DNA of 41,418 bases from an uncultured Chlorobiota bacterium. Lineage in GTDB: Bacteria > Bacteroidota > Bacteroidia > Bacteroidales > JAADGE01. The stretch is taken from the NCBI GenBank assembly GCA_947311445.1, contig CAMZKV010000001.1, positions 1-41,418 on the forward strand, given 5' to 3'. Each line of letters begins with the position of its first letter. Positions within the stretch are counted from its first letter, which is position 1. The notes beneath the pieces are model-generated. The model saw only the letters and a program-made list of their open reading frames with translations. It was not told where the DNA came from and did not search any database. Below are positions 9,642 to 17,152 of the stretch, one piece after another. Position numbers and translations under genes: made by a program.

Positions 9642-9836
9642 ACAGGGCAAACTCATACTTTGTTAAAATCTGCTAAAAGTACTAATTTGCTTTAAATCGT
9701 GTCACGTTTTAACGTGTCACGATAACATTAATTTTTGATTTATATATTTTATTAGTTTAATTATTTTTAAAACCTTAGTTTGAATTGTAAAATCAAATAA
9801 ATTGTGCTGAAAAATAAAAGTATAAGTTTGCCCTGT
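9642..9836. mobile_element. Possible MITE-like element with 21-bp terminal inverted repeats
   Basis: The ends 9642-9662 and 9816-9836 are inverted copies matching at 19 of 21 positions; the outer part begins ACAGGGCAAACT. They enclose 153 bp with no ORF, centred roughly on a 28-bp palindrome at 9696-9723. The flanks carry the hexamer AGTTAA at 9637-9642 and 9840-9845, a possible target duplication, although the right copy sits 3 bp outside the repeat and contains the miaA stop codon. The loop is far too long for a terminator. Only one copy is seen in the window, so a mobile origin is inferred. Confidence 0.45.
9696..9723. repeat. 28-bp palindrome made of two CGTGTCACG sites
   Basis: The nonamer CGTGTCACG occurs at 9698-9706 and again at 9713-9721, separated by TTTTAA. 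Each copy is itself a palindrome around its central T, and the 28-bp whole is palindromic at 24 of 28 positions. The centres are 15 bp apart. The GC-rich cores stand out sharply from the AT-rich surroundings. It could be a protein-binding site, a transposase subterminal site or a hairpin; nothing distinguishes these here. Confidence 0.6.
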
Positions 9837-9841
9837 AAGAG

Positions 9842-10771
9842 TTAATCAAAAAAAAGCCTTTCAACCTTTTCAATTTTCTCATCCAAACTAAAATACCCAT
9901 CAATTTTATGAATTTCATGCCCATCTTTTTCCATTTTCCGAAACCAAGTCATTTGGCGTTTTGAAAACTGATGAATTGCAATTTCTAATTTAGAAAACAT
10001 TTCATCATAAGAAATTTCACCTAAAATATATTCTGTAATAAATTTATATTCCAAGCCATAATATTTTAAAGTTTCAACAGGAACATCTTCTTTTATAAGC
10101 CTTTCAACTTCTTGAATCATACCCGATTGCAAACGCTCCCTTAATCTTTGCGAAATTCTTCTTCGCCTAGAATCTCTGTCGAAAACCACCTGAATATTAA
10201 GACTTTTTATTTGAGGATAATTAAAATTAATATTTTTATTATCTCTATAGAAAAGCACTATTTCAACAGCTCTTAATAATCGTTTCCTGTTTGAAGTATC
10301 ACTTCTATTATGTAATTCTTTATTTGTTTTTAAAATATCAATTAATTCATCGTCAGTTTTTTTTTCTAATTCAAATTTTAATTCTTCACTATGAGGAACA
10401 TTAATTAATTTATACCCTTTAAGAACTGCATCAATATACATTCCTGTTCCTCCACATAAAATTGGGAATTTATTTCTTCCTATAATATCATTATACACAC
10501 AAAGAAAATCACTTTGATATTCAAACACATTGTATCTGTATCCAGCATCAACAATATCAATAAGATGATAAGGAACTTTTTGCCCGTTTACACTATAATC
10601 TTCTATATCTTTTCCGGTTCCAATATCCATTCCCTTATATACTTGGCGTGAATCTGCACTTATAATTTCTCCTCTAAATTTTAAAGCTAAATTAGCAGCT
10701 AAAGAAGTTTTTCCTCCTGCTGTTGCTCCTAGAACAGTAATTATATTATATTTTGAAGTTTTCAATTTCAC
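9842..10771 (-). CDS. miaA: tRNA dimethylallyltransferase (MiaA)
   Basis: MiaA adds a dimethylallyl group to A37 of tRNAs that read UNN codons. The P-loop GATAGGKTS, the [19 protein letters not shown] segment, the VPYHLIDI block, [14 protein letters not shown] and the C-terminal [12 protein letters not shown] helix are all present. I place the start at GTG 10771, giving 309 residues: the frame stays open upstream to 10822, but those residues ([11 protein letters not shown]) overlap smpB on the other strand and are unlike the family, and a TATCTTTG promoter box at 10784-10777 ends 5 nt before the GTG. A TTG at 10765 is an alternative. It is divergent from smpB. Confidence 0.95.
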   Translation of the reverse strand: MKLKTSKYNIITVLGATAGGKTSLAANLALKFRGEIISADSRQVYKGMDIGTGKDIEDYSVNGQKVPYHLIDIVDAGYRYNVFEYQSDFLCVYNDIIGRNKFPILCGGTGMYIDAVLKGYKLINVPHSEELKFELEKKTDDELIDILKTNKELHNRSDTSNRKRLLRAVEIVLFYRDNKNINFNYPQIKSLNIQVVFDRDSRRRRISQRLRERLQSGMIQEVERLIKEDVPVETLKYYGLEYKFITEYILGEISYDEMFSKLEIAIHQFSKRQMTWFRKMEKDGHEIHKIDGYFSLDEKIEKVERLFFD

Positions 10772-10776
10772 AATTA

Positions 10777-10784
10777 CAAAGATA
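10777..10784 (-). promoter_or_regulatory. -7 box (TATCTTTG) of a probably leaderless miaA promoter
   Basis: The minus-strand octamer fits TAnnTTTG. A TTTG on the same strand lies at 10810-10807, a 22-bp spacer, slightly longer than typical and inside smpB. The box ends 5 nt before the GTG at 10771, so transcription should begin at or very near the start codon. Confidence 0.45.
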
Positions 10785-10788
10785 ATTA

Positions 10789-10796
10789 TAAATTTG
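10789..10796 (+). promoter_or_regulatory. -7 box (TAAATTTG) of a probably leaderless smpB promoter
   Basis: The octamer fits TAnnTTTG and ends 6 nt before the smpB ATG at 10803. A TTTC at 10766-10769, 19 bp upstream, is a 3-of-4 match to the -33 element. It is only 4 bp from the opposing miaA box, so the two polymerase sites overlap. Confidence 0.45.
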
Positions 10797-10802
10797 CAAG
10801 CT

Positions 10803-11276
10803 ATGGCAAATGTATTACACATAAAAAATAAAAAAGCAAGACGAGATTATGAATTACTTGATAAATTTATTGCAGGAATCCAATTATATGGTTCAGAAAT
10901 AAAATCAATAAGAGCAGGAAAAGTTAGCATAAATGACTCATACTGTGTGCTTCAAGAAAGAGGGGAAAAATCTGGCATTTTTGAAGTTTGGGTAAAAATG
11001 CATATTGCTGAATATTCTCATGGAACTCATTTTAACCATGAGCCAAAAAGAGACAGAAAACTTTTATTAAATAGAAAAGAAATTGACAAACTTGTAAAAA
11101 AAGTATTAAAATCTGCTCTCACAATAGTCCCTACCCGACTGTTTATAAATGAGAAAGGACTTGCAAAATTAGAAATTGCCATTGCAAGAGGTAAAAAATA
11201 TCACGACAAAAGGGAAGACCTAAAACAAAAAGATGACAAAAGAGAAATGGATAGATTAAAGAAAATGAAATTATAA
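10803..11276 (+). CDS. smpB: SsrA-binding protein SmpB
   Basis: SmpB binds tmRNA and carries it to stalled ribosomes for trans-translation. The 157-residue protein starts at ATG 10803 ([19 protein letters not shown]). It has the family's core: [23 protein letters not shown], the [23 protein letters not shown] segment, and a basic tail ([23 protein letters not shown]) of the kind that lies in the decoding centre. The conserved KxYDKRE-type motif reads KKYHDKRED. It is transcribed divergently from miaA with no room for a 5' leader. Confidence 0.96.
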   Translation: MANVLHIKNKKARRDYELLDKFIAGIQLYGSEIKSIRAGKVSINDSYCVLQERGEKSGIFEVWVKMHIAEYSHGTHFNHEPKRDRKLLLNRKEIDKLVKKVLKSALTIVPTRLFINEKGLAKLEIAIARGKKYHDKREDLKQKDDKREMDRLKKMKL

Positions 11277-11280
11277 ATAG

Positions 11281-11305
11281 ATAATGAATAATGAATAATG
11301 AATAA
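11281..11305. repeat. Heptamer tandem repeat (ATAATGA)n
   Basis: Three exact copies of ATAATGA run from 11281 to 11301, followed by a partial fourth, a few bases after the smpB stop in the gap to a convergent gene. It is too short to call functional. Confidence 0.5.
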
Positions 11306-11362
11306 TTAACAATGAATGATGAGCAAATCTGAATATTTTTCAATATAAATTCAAGCTCAAAA

Positions 11363-12103
11363 CTAATTTCCAATCCAAATAAGTTTTCCTTTGCCTACAC
11401 TGCTATTTAAATTTATAACTTCCGGATTTCCATAATAATAAACATTTCCCGTATTCTTAATTGTACAATCCAAACTTTTAAGAGCTCTAACAGTACAATC
11501 TGCTTTTGAGTTATTAGAAACTATAACATTCTTTGCAATTAAATCTTTTGCATCAACACTATTTAAACTTGTATTCCATAGTTTAAGTCGGTCAACTTGC
11601 CCTGACAATTTTATTTTACCACCATTTAAGTGTATATTCCAAAAATAAAAAACTTTACAATTTAACTTTAAATCAGCCTCAGTATATTTTGCTTCCGACA
11701 CAAGTCCAATTTCACTGTCATTTTCTAATACATTATCCGAAAACAATTTAGAAGAAGAAGTCAGACGTATTTTACTTATTTTTTTTACTCTTAAAAAAAT
11801 AGTAACCTTCGCCTTTTCAGGTTTTGAGAACTTACATTTATGTTCGCTTTTTAAAACTAATGTATTTTCTGAGATATTAAAACTTACAGATTCTGCAAAA
11901 TTTTTATGCCCCTCAATTTTAATTTGATTTATTGTATCTTGTATAAGATGCACATCAAAAACATCGGCAACAATTAAACTATCAAAATTTGCAAGTTCTT
12001 GTTCAATAACAACTTCCTTTCCTGAACCAGAAAAACAATCAAAAGTTTTTTGGCAAGAAAATAATATAGGCAATAATAGAATAATTAAATATTCTTTTTT
12101 CAT
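11363..12103 (-). CDS. GIN-domain (DUF2807) lipoprotein
   Basis: This 246-residue protein has a lipobox ending at Cys17 (ILFSC), so it should be anchored in the outer or inner membrane. The remainder is a DUF2807 'putative auto-transporter adhesin head' domain: FDSLIVADVFDVHLIQDTINQIKIEGHKN, then LVLKSEHKCKF and IFLRVKKISKIRLTSSSKL, followed by repeated short beta-strands (KLWNTSLNSVDAKDL, SKADCTVRALKSLDCTIKNTGNVYYYG). This is the pattern of a right-handed beta-helix. It is common in Bacteroidota and its role is unknown. It is divergent from the CHAT gene with a 74-bp spacer that could be a shared regulatory region. Confidence 0.85.
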   Translation of the reverse strand: MKKEYLIILLLPILFSCQKTFDCFSGSGKEVVIEQELANFDSLIVADVFDVHLIQDTINQIKIEGHKNFAESVSFNISENTLVLKSEHKCKFSKPEKAKVTIFLRVKKISKIRLTSSSKLFSDNVLENDSEIGLVSEAKYTEADLKLNCKVFYFWNIHLNGGKIKLSGQVDRLKLWNTSLNSVDAKDLIAKNVIVSNNSKADCTVRALKSLDCTIKNTGNVYYYGNPEVINLNSSVGKGKLIWIGN

Positions 12104-12177
12104 TAAAATTAGATATAAAAAAATACTACTTTTACAAATCGTAAAGTTAATAAAACTAAGTTCAAATATTTAAGAAT

Positions 12178-15100
12178 ATGAAAATAATTACATTCATTTT
12201 AATACTTTTTTTTCCGTTTTTATCGCTTTTTTCGCAAGATAAAAATGAAGTTAAAAAACTAAACGAAGCAGTTGCAGATTTTAAAAAAGCTAATGATTTA
12301 AAAAGAAAATATGATTTTGATAATGCAAAAATCTATTTTGAAAAAGCAGCAAATGTTTTCAAACAATACAAAAAAACCGGCAACTACATTCAAAGCCGAT
12401 ACTCAATAGCAGACATATACATTCAAAAAAATAAAAAAGAAGAGGCAGAGAAAATTATTAATGAAATTTACACTCTTTCAATTGATAAATACGGAGAAAA
12501 CAATAAGTTTCTAACAAATATTCTTTTTGCAAAAGGACAAATTGCTGCCCAAAACAGTAAACATATTGAAGCATTATCGTTTTTCAGAAAATCTTCAGAA
12601 TTGAATGATAAATTTAATAAAAATGAAAGTTTTTTTAAATCAAATTTACATACAAACATAGGCAACTCATATTCTGAATTAGGAAAAATTGATTCTGCAC
12701 TTTTTCATTATAAAAAAGACTTAGAAATTAAACTGTTATTTATTGATGCAAAACATCCAATGTTATCAATTGCATATAATAATATAGCTAATATTTACAA
12801 AACGAAAAGACAATTTACAGATGCTATAAAATATATTGAAAAAGCAATAAAGCTGAATTTAGATGCCTATGGTAAAGATAATTTTCATACTGCAAAATAT
12901 TACAATGGAAAAGGAAATATCTATTCAGAAATGGGACAATACGATTTAGCATTAGAATTTTTTCAAAAATCTTTAAGAATTAACAAAGCCCATTTTGGAG
13001 AAAAAAACATAAATATTGCAAAAGATTTAAACGATATTGGAATTATATACAACAAACAAAGGAAATATGATAAAGCATTAATATATTTCAAGGATACCTA
13101 CGACTTACAAGTAAGTTTATTTGGAGAAAATTATCCGGATATTGCAGGAACATGTAATAATATAGGGTATATTCTTGAATATCAAGGGAAACACGAGTCA
13201 TCATTAAAATATTATTTAAAAGCTGTTAAAATTAAAACTAAATTTTTTGGAGAAAATCATCCGGAACTAGCAACATATTATAATAATATTGGAATTAACT
13301 ATTATAACAGATCAGAATATGAAAATGCTTTAAAAAACTATTTAAAATCAGCTTCAATTCTTGAAAATAACTATGGAAATAAATTTCCGGGAATTGTTCG
13401 AGTATATTTAAATATTGCAAATGTTTACCAAAAGCAAGAAAATTTCTTTTTGGCATTGTCATATTTTCAAAAAAGCATTGCTGCAAATGTTCCCAAATTC
13501 AATCCTGAAACAACAAATTATTCTGCAAACCCAAACTTAAATAACTATCTTGATATTAACAATTTACTGTTCTCTTTAACAGGAAAAGCTGGAATATTAG
13601 AGTCAATATATCAAAAAGATTCCGTTAAAAATTATTTAGAACTTGCTCAAAAGACATATCTTTTATGTGATTCGGCTGTTTCAATTGCAAGAAAACAAGC
13701 AATTAAAAAATCAGATAAGATTTTTCTTGGAAATCAATCTAAAAGAATATACGAAAAAGCAGTTAATGTTCTAATTCAACTTGCTAACAAAACTGAAAAC
13801 AAAAAGGAAAAAGAAAATTATTTTGAGAAAGCATTTTACATTGCAGAAAAAAATAAAGCTGCAATTTTATCACAAGCAGTTAACTCATCAGACGCAAAGT
13901 ATTTTGCTGATATTCCTACTGACATTTTAAAAGAAGAACATGATTTGAAAGTTAAAATTGCAAATATTGAAAAATCTCTTGCCGAATCTTTTAATGAAAT
14001 AGAAACTGAAACATTAAAAGAAAGACTTTTTTATTTGAATGAGGAATTAAGAGGTTTAAATAATGATATAGAAAGAGAATATCCTAAATATTACAATTCT
14101 AAATATAAAGATATTGATATTAGCATTAAAGACATTCAAAAAAATATTGACAAAAACACAGCAATTAGAAGCTATTTTTTAGGAAATGAAGACATAATAA
14201 TATTTACTCTAACAAAAAACAAAATAAAAGTAGTTTCTATTGGCAAACCTACTAATTTTGAAAAAGATATAAGGAATTTCAACAAATATATAACATCAGG
14301 ATACAAATCTTATTTTAAACTATATTTAAATTCTGCAAATAATTTTTACAAACTATTTTTTCCTGATATAATACCCGAAGAGATAACAAAACTTATAATT
14401 ATTCCCGACGGAATTATAGGCATTATTCCTTTTGAGCCATTAATAACAAAAAATTACACAGGAGATATTACAAACTTTAAAGAATATCCATTCTTAATAA
14501 AAAAATATCAAATTAATTACGCATATTCTGCAAGTCTTTTATTGAAATCTTTAACAAATAAAAGAAAAAGAGACAATAGAAAAACTTGGCTCGGAATTGC
14601 ACCGGTATTTGACAACATAACAAAAAACAAAATAAACAACATAGATGTAACACCTTTGCCCGGAACAAAAACCGAAATATTTGAAATTGAAAAATTGTTT
14701 CAAGAAAAAAAACTTGAAACAAAATCTATAACCGAAATGGATGCAACTGAAACTTTCTTAAAAAATGAAAATTTAAAAGATTATAAATACATTCATATTG
14801 CAAGTCACGGAATTGTAAATACAGAAGAACCAAAACTGTCAGGCATAATACTTCATCCGCAAGACACTGAGAATGATGGAGTTCTCTATTCCGGCGAAAT
14901 TTACAATTTAGAACTTGATGCTGATTTAACAATTCTTTCAGCTTGTGAAACAGGCTTAGGCGAAATATCAAAAAGCGAAGGAGTAATCGGTCTTTCGAGA
15001 GCATTAATGTATGCAGGTTCAGATAATACAATTGTTTCTTTATGGAAGGTATCAGATGTTTCAACTTCTGATTTAATGCTTAATTTTTACAAAAACCTAC

Positions 15101-15219
15101 TTGAAAACGAAGACGACAGAGCAAAAGCATTGCACAATGCAAAAATGAAGATGATAGAAACAGGAGATAATTTTGCTCATCCGTTTTTTTGGTCGCCCTT
15201 TGTTCTTATTGGAAATTAA
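12178..15219 (+). CDS. Secreted TPR-CHAT protein (caspase-like peptidase domain)
   Basis: This 1013-residue protein starts with a signal peptide (ILFFPFLSLFSQ), so it acts outside the cytoplasm. Residues ~40-460 hold about nine kinesin-light-chain-type TPRs of ~42 residues (AYNNIANIYKTKRQFTDAIK, YYNNIGINYYNRSEYENALK). A helical coiled-coil linker follows (~540-660). The C-terminal ~330 residues are a CHAT domain with the caspase-like dyad intact: His877 in IASHG and Cys923 in LSACETG, ending HPFFWSPFVLIGN. CHAT domains are often proteases and TPRs usually recruit the substrate. No partner substrate gene is recognisable nearby. The domain call is secure; activity and target are unknown. Confidence 0.93.
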   Translation: MKIITFILILFFPFLSLFSQDKNEVKKLNEAVADFKKANDLKRKYDFDNAKIYFEKAANVFKQYKKTGNYIQSRYSIADIYIQKNKKEEAEKIINEIYTLSIDKYGENNKFLTNILFAKGQIAAQNSKHIEALSFFRKSSELNDKFNKNESFFKSNLHTNIGNSYSELGKIDSALFHYKKDLEIKLLFIDAKHPMLSIAYNNIANIYKTKRQFTDAIKYIEKAIKLNLDAYGKDNFHTAKYYNGKGNIYSEMGQYDLALEFFQKSLRINKAHFGEKNINIAKDLNDIGIIYNKQRKYDKALIYFKDTYDLQVSLFGENYPDIAGTCNNIGYILEYQGKHESSLKYYLKAVKIKTKFFGENHPELATYYNNIGINYYNRSEYENALKNYLKSASILENNYGNKFPGIVRVYLNIANVYQKQENFFLALSYFQKSIAANVPKFNPETTNYSANPNLNNYLDINNLLFSLTGKAGILESIYQKDSVKNYLELAQKTYLLCDSAVSIARKQAIKKSDKIFLGNQSKRIYEKAVNVLIQLANKTENKKEKENYFEKAFYIAEKNKAAILSQAVNSSDAKYFADIPTDILKEEHDLKVKIANIEKSLAESFNEIETETLKERLFYLNEELRGLNNDIEREYPKYYNSKYKDIDISIKDIQKNIDKNTAIRSYFLGNEDIIIFTLTKNKIKVVSIGKPTNFEKDIRNFNKYITSGYKSYFKLYLNSANNFYKLFFPDIIPEEITKLIIIPDGIIGIIPFEPLITKNYTGDITNFKEYPFLIKKYQINYAYSASLLLKSLTNKRKRDNRKTWLGIAPVFDNITKNKINNIDVTPLPGTKTEIFEIEKLFQEKKLETKSITEMDATETFLKNENLKDYKYIHIASHGIVNTEEPKLSGIILHPQDTENDGVLYSGEIYNLELDADLTILSACETGLGEISKSEGVIGLSRALMYAGSDNTIVSLWKVSDVSTSDLMLNFYKNLLENEDDRAKALHNAKMKMIETGDNFAHPFFWSPFVLIGN

Positions 15220-15284
15220 ATCGTAAAAGTTTACAAAATTTAATTTCTAAAAAAAATATAATCTATGCAAGCTAAAAAAAACTG

Positions 15285-16124
15285 ATGCAAACAATAAACA
15301 CAAACGGAAAACTTTTAAATATATCAAAACCAATAATTGCCGGAATTTTAAATATAACTCCAGACTCATTCTTCGATGGTGGAAGATATACCAATATTGA
15401 TGCCCTAAGAAAGAGAATAAAACAAATAATCTTCGAAGGTGCAGAAATAATTGACATTGGTGCATATTCATCTCGCCCGGGAGCAAAACATATTTCTGAA
15501 AAAGAAGAACTTCAAAGACTAATTCCTGTTTTGGAACTCATGCAAAAAGATTTTCCGAATACAATAATTTCAGTTGATACTTTTCGCTCAGAAATTGCAA
15601 AAATTGTAGTAAAGAATTACGGAGTTGCAATAATAAATGATATTTCAGGAGGAAATATTGATAAAAAAATGCTTCCAACAATTGGAAAATTAAATGTTCC
15701 ATACATAATGATGCACATGAAAGGAACACCAAAAAATATGCAAGAAAACCCAAAATACAAAGATTTAATAAAGGAAATTATAAAGTTCTTTGCCAAAAAG
15801 ATTAAATATACAAGACAATTAGGAATTAATGATGTAATTATTGACCCCGGTTTTGGTTTCGGAAAAACTATTGAGCACAATTATCAAATATTGAACGAGC
15901 TTGAAAAATTTAAAATTTTAGATTGCCCAATTTTGGTAGGAATTTCAAGAAAATCAATGATTTATAAGGTTTTAAACTCAAATCCAAAAAATGTTCTTCC
16001 GGCAAGTTTAGCTCTAAATATGGTAGCATTGGAAAACGGTGCAAATATTTTAAGAGTACATGATATAAAAGAAACTATGCAAGTTATTAATGTTTTTAAA
16101 AAATTAAAAAACATTGATGAATAG
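15285..16124 (+). CDS. folP: Dihydropteroate synthase
   Basis: FolP condenses 4-aminobenzoate with dihydropterin pyrophosphate in folate synthesis. The 279-residue TIM-barrel shows the first signature GILNITPDSFFDGG (Asn23), the second DIGAYSSRPGA, the NDISGG loop, MMHMKGTPKNMQ, IIDPGFGFGKT and the C-terminal LRVHDI. All the usual pterin- and phosphate-binding positions look intact. It precedes cdaA, a folP-cdaA order common in Bacteroidota. The spacer of 192 bp and an own -7 box suggest that cdaA is at least partly separate. Confidence 0.96.
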   Translation: MQTINTNGKLLNISKPIIAGILNITPDSFFDGGRYTNIDALRKRIKQIIFEGAEIIDIGAYSSRPGAKHISEKEELQRLIPVLELMQKDFPNTIISVDTFRSEIAKIVVKNYGVAIINDISGGNIDKKMLPTIGKLNVPYIMMHMKGTPKNMQENPKYKDLIKEIIKFFAKKIKYTRQLGINDVIIDPGFGFGKTIEHNYQILNELEKFKILDCPILVGISRKSMIYKVLNSNPKNVLPASLALNMVALENGANILRVHDIKETMQVINVFKKLKNIDE

Positions 16125-16185
16125 AGAATAATTGGAAAAGATTGAATTTCATGTTTCAAAATACAAAATAAAAAAACAATTTAAT

Positions 16186-16193
16186 TATATTTG
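16186..16193 (+). promoter_or_regulatory. -7 box (TATATTTG) before cdaA
   Basis: The octamer matches TAnnTTTG in the 192-bp gap between folP and cdaA. No good -33 element is seen. It would give cdaA a promoter independent of folP, with a leader of roughly 70-115 nt depending on the true start. Confidence 0.35.
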
Positions 16194-16316
16194 TAGAAAA
16201 AAGAAACTTCCCGAACAGTTTGAAGTAAAAAAATAATAATTTAGCAACATAATTTAAAAACTAAAACTATCTTTTCTTTTCTAGACATAGGAGTAACGGA
16301 CATTATTGACATCCTA

Positions 16317-17060
16317 TTGGTAGCATTTCTGCTCTACCAAATTTATTTTTTGATAAAAGGCACACAAGCCATTAAAATTTTCATTGGAATTGCATTTTTA
16401 TACCTTATTTGGCTTCTGGTCAAAGCATTGGATATGAAGCTAATAAGTTCAATTCTTGGACATGTTATGGGTGTTGGAGTAATTGCTTTATTAATAGTGT
16501 TTCAACAAGAAGTTCGTAATTTTTTTATGCTTATTACAAACAAGTACCTTTCTAAATTTGATTTTTCAATAAAAGACATTTTACCTTTCATTAAATCTGA
16601 AGAACAAGAAGTTAAAGTTTGGTCAATTGTTAAAGCATGTAATAATTTGTCTAAACAAAAAACAGGAGCATTAATTACAATTGCACAAGAATCTGAATTA
16701 CCAATGATTATTGAAACCGGATTAATAATTAATGCAGATACAAGTTCTTTACTGATAGAAAGTATATTTTTTAAAAACAACCCCTTACACGACGGTTCAA
16801 TTATTATAAAAAAACAAAAAATTATTGCGGCAGGTTGTATTCTTCCAGTTTCAAAACAAGAATTTAATATTAAAGATTTTGGATTAAGACATAGGGCTGC
16901 AATGGGAATTTCTGAACAAACTGATGCAGTAGTAATAGTTGTATCAGAAGAAACCGGAGGAATTTCACTTTTTCAAAATTCCGAGTTTAAAAGAAATCTC
17001 TCTGCTGTTGAACTTCGCAAAACTCTTGAAAGTATTTTCTTAAATAAAAAAATAAATTGA
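16317..17060 (+). CDS. cdaA: Diadenylate cyclase CdaA, membrane-anchored
   Basis: CdaA makes the second messenger cyclic di-AMP from two ATP. Transmembrane helices occupy the first ~75 residues, followed by the DAC domain (KTGALITIAQESEL, NPLHDGS, AAGCILPVS, LRHRAAMG). The catalytic DGA motif reads Asp159-Gly-Ser161; the RHR motif (191-193) is intact. The coordinate given is the first standard start (TTG), giving 247 residues. However, the frame is open back to 16245 and encodes FLDIGVTDIIDIL in front, which looks like the family's true N-terminus. The gene therefore probably starts at a rare codon such as ATC 16269, or ATT 16302 just after an AGGAG. Confidence 0.92.
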   Translation: MVAFLLYQIYFLIKGTQAIKIFIGIAFLYLIWLLVKALDMKLISSILGHVMGVGVIALLIVFQQEVRNFFMLITNKYLSKFDFSIKDILPFIKSEEQEVKVWSIVKACNNLSKQKTGALITIAQESELPMIIETGLIINADTSSLLIESIFFKNNPLHDGSIIIKKQKIIAAGCILPVSKQEFNIKDFGLRHRAAMGISEQTDAVVIVVSEETGGISLFQNSEFKRNLSAVELRKTLESIFLNKKIN

Positions 17061-17152
17061 TGATAAATTAGTCGAAATAAAATAAAAATAAATAATTACT
17101 TTAGATATAATTTCGAAACTAAACTTATATCAATTTTTTATTAATAAAATTC

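Noticed and set aside
10772-10822. A longer miaA starting at 10822
   Set aside because: The extra residues are unlike MiaA, overlap the smpB coding start on the other strand, and lie upstream of the apparent promoter box.
11281-11305. The heptamer repeat as a CRISPR or phase-variation tract
   Set aside because: Three short exact copies without spacers rule out CRISPR, and no coding frame or promoter spans it.
14726-15064. A 112-codon minus-strand open frame inside the CHAT gene
   Set aside because: It lies wholly within the conserved CHAT coding region, has low-complexity Leu/Phe/His-rich translation, and matches nothing recognisable. It is an antisense shadow.
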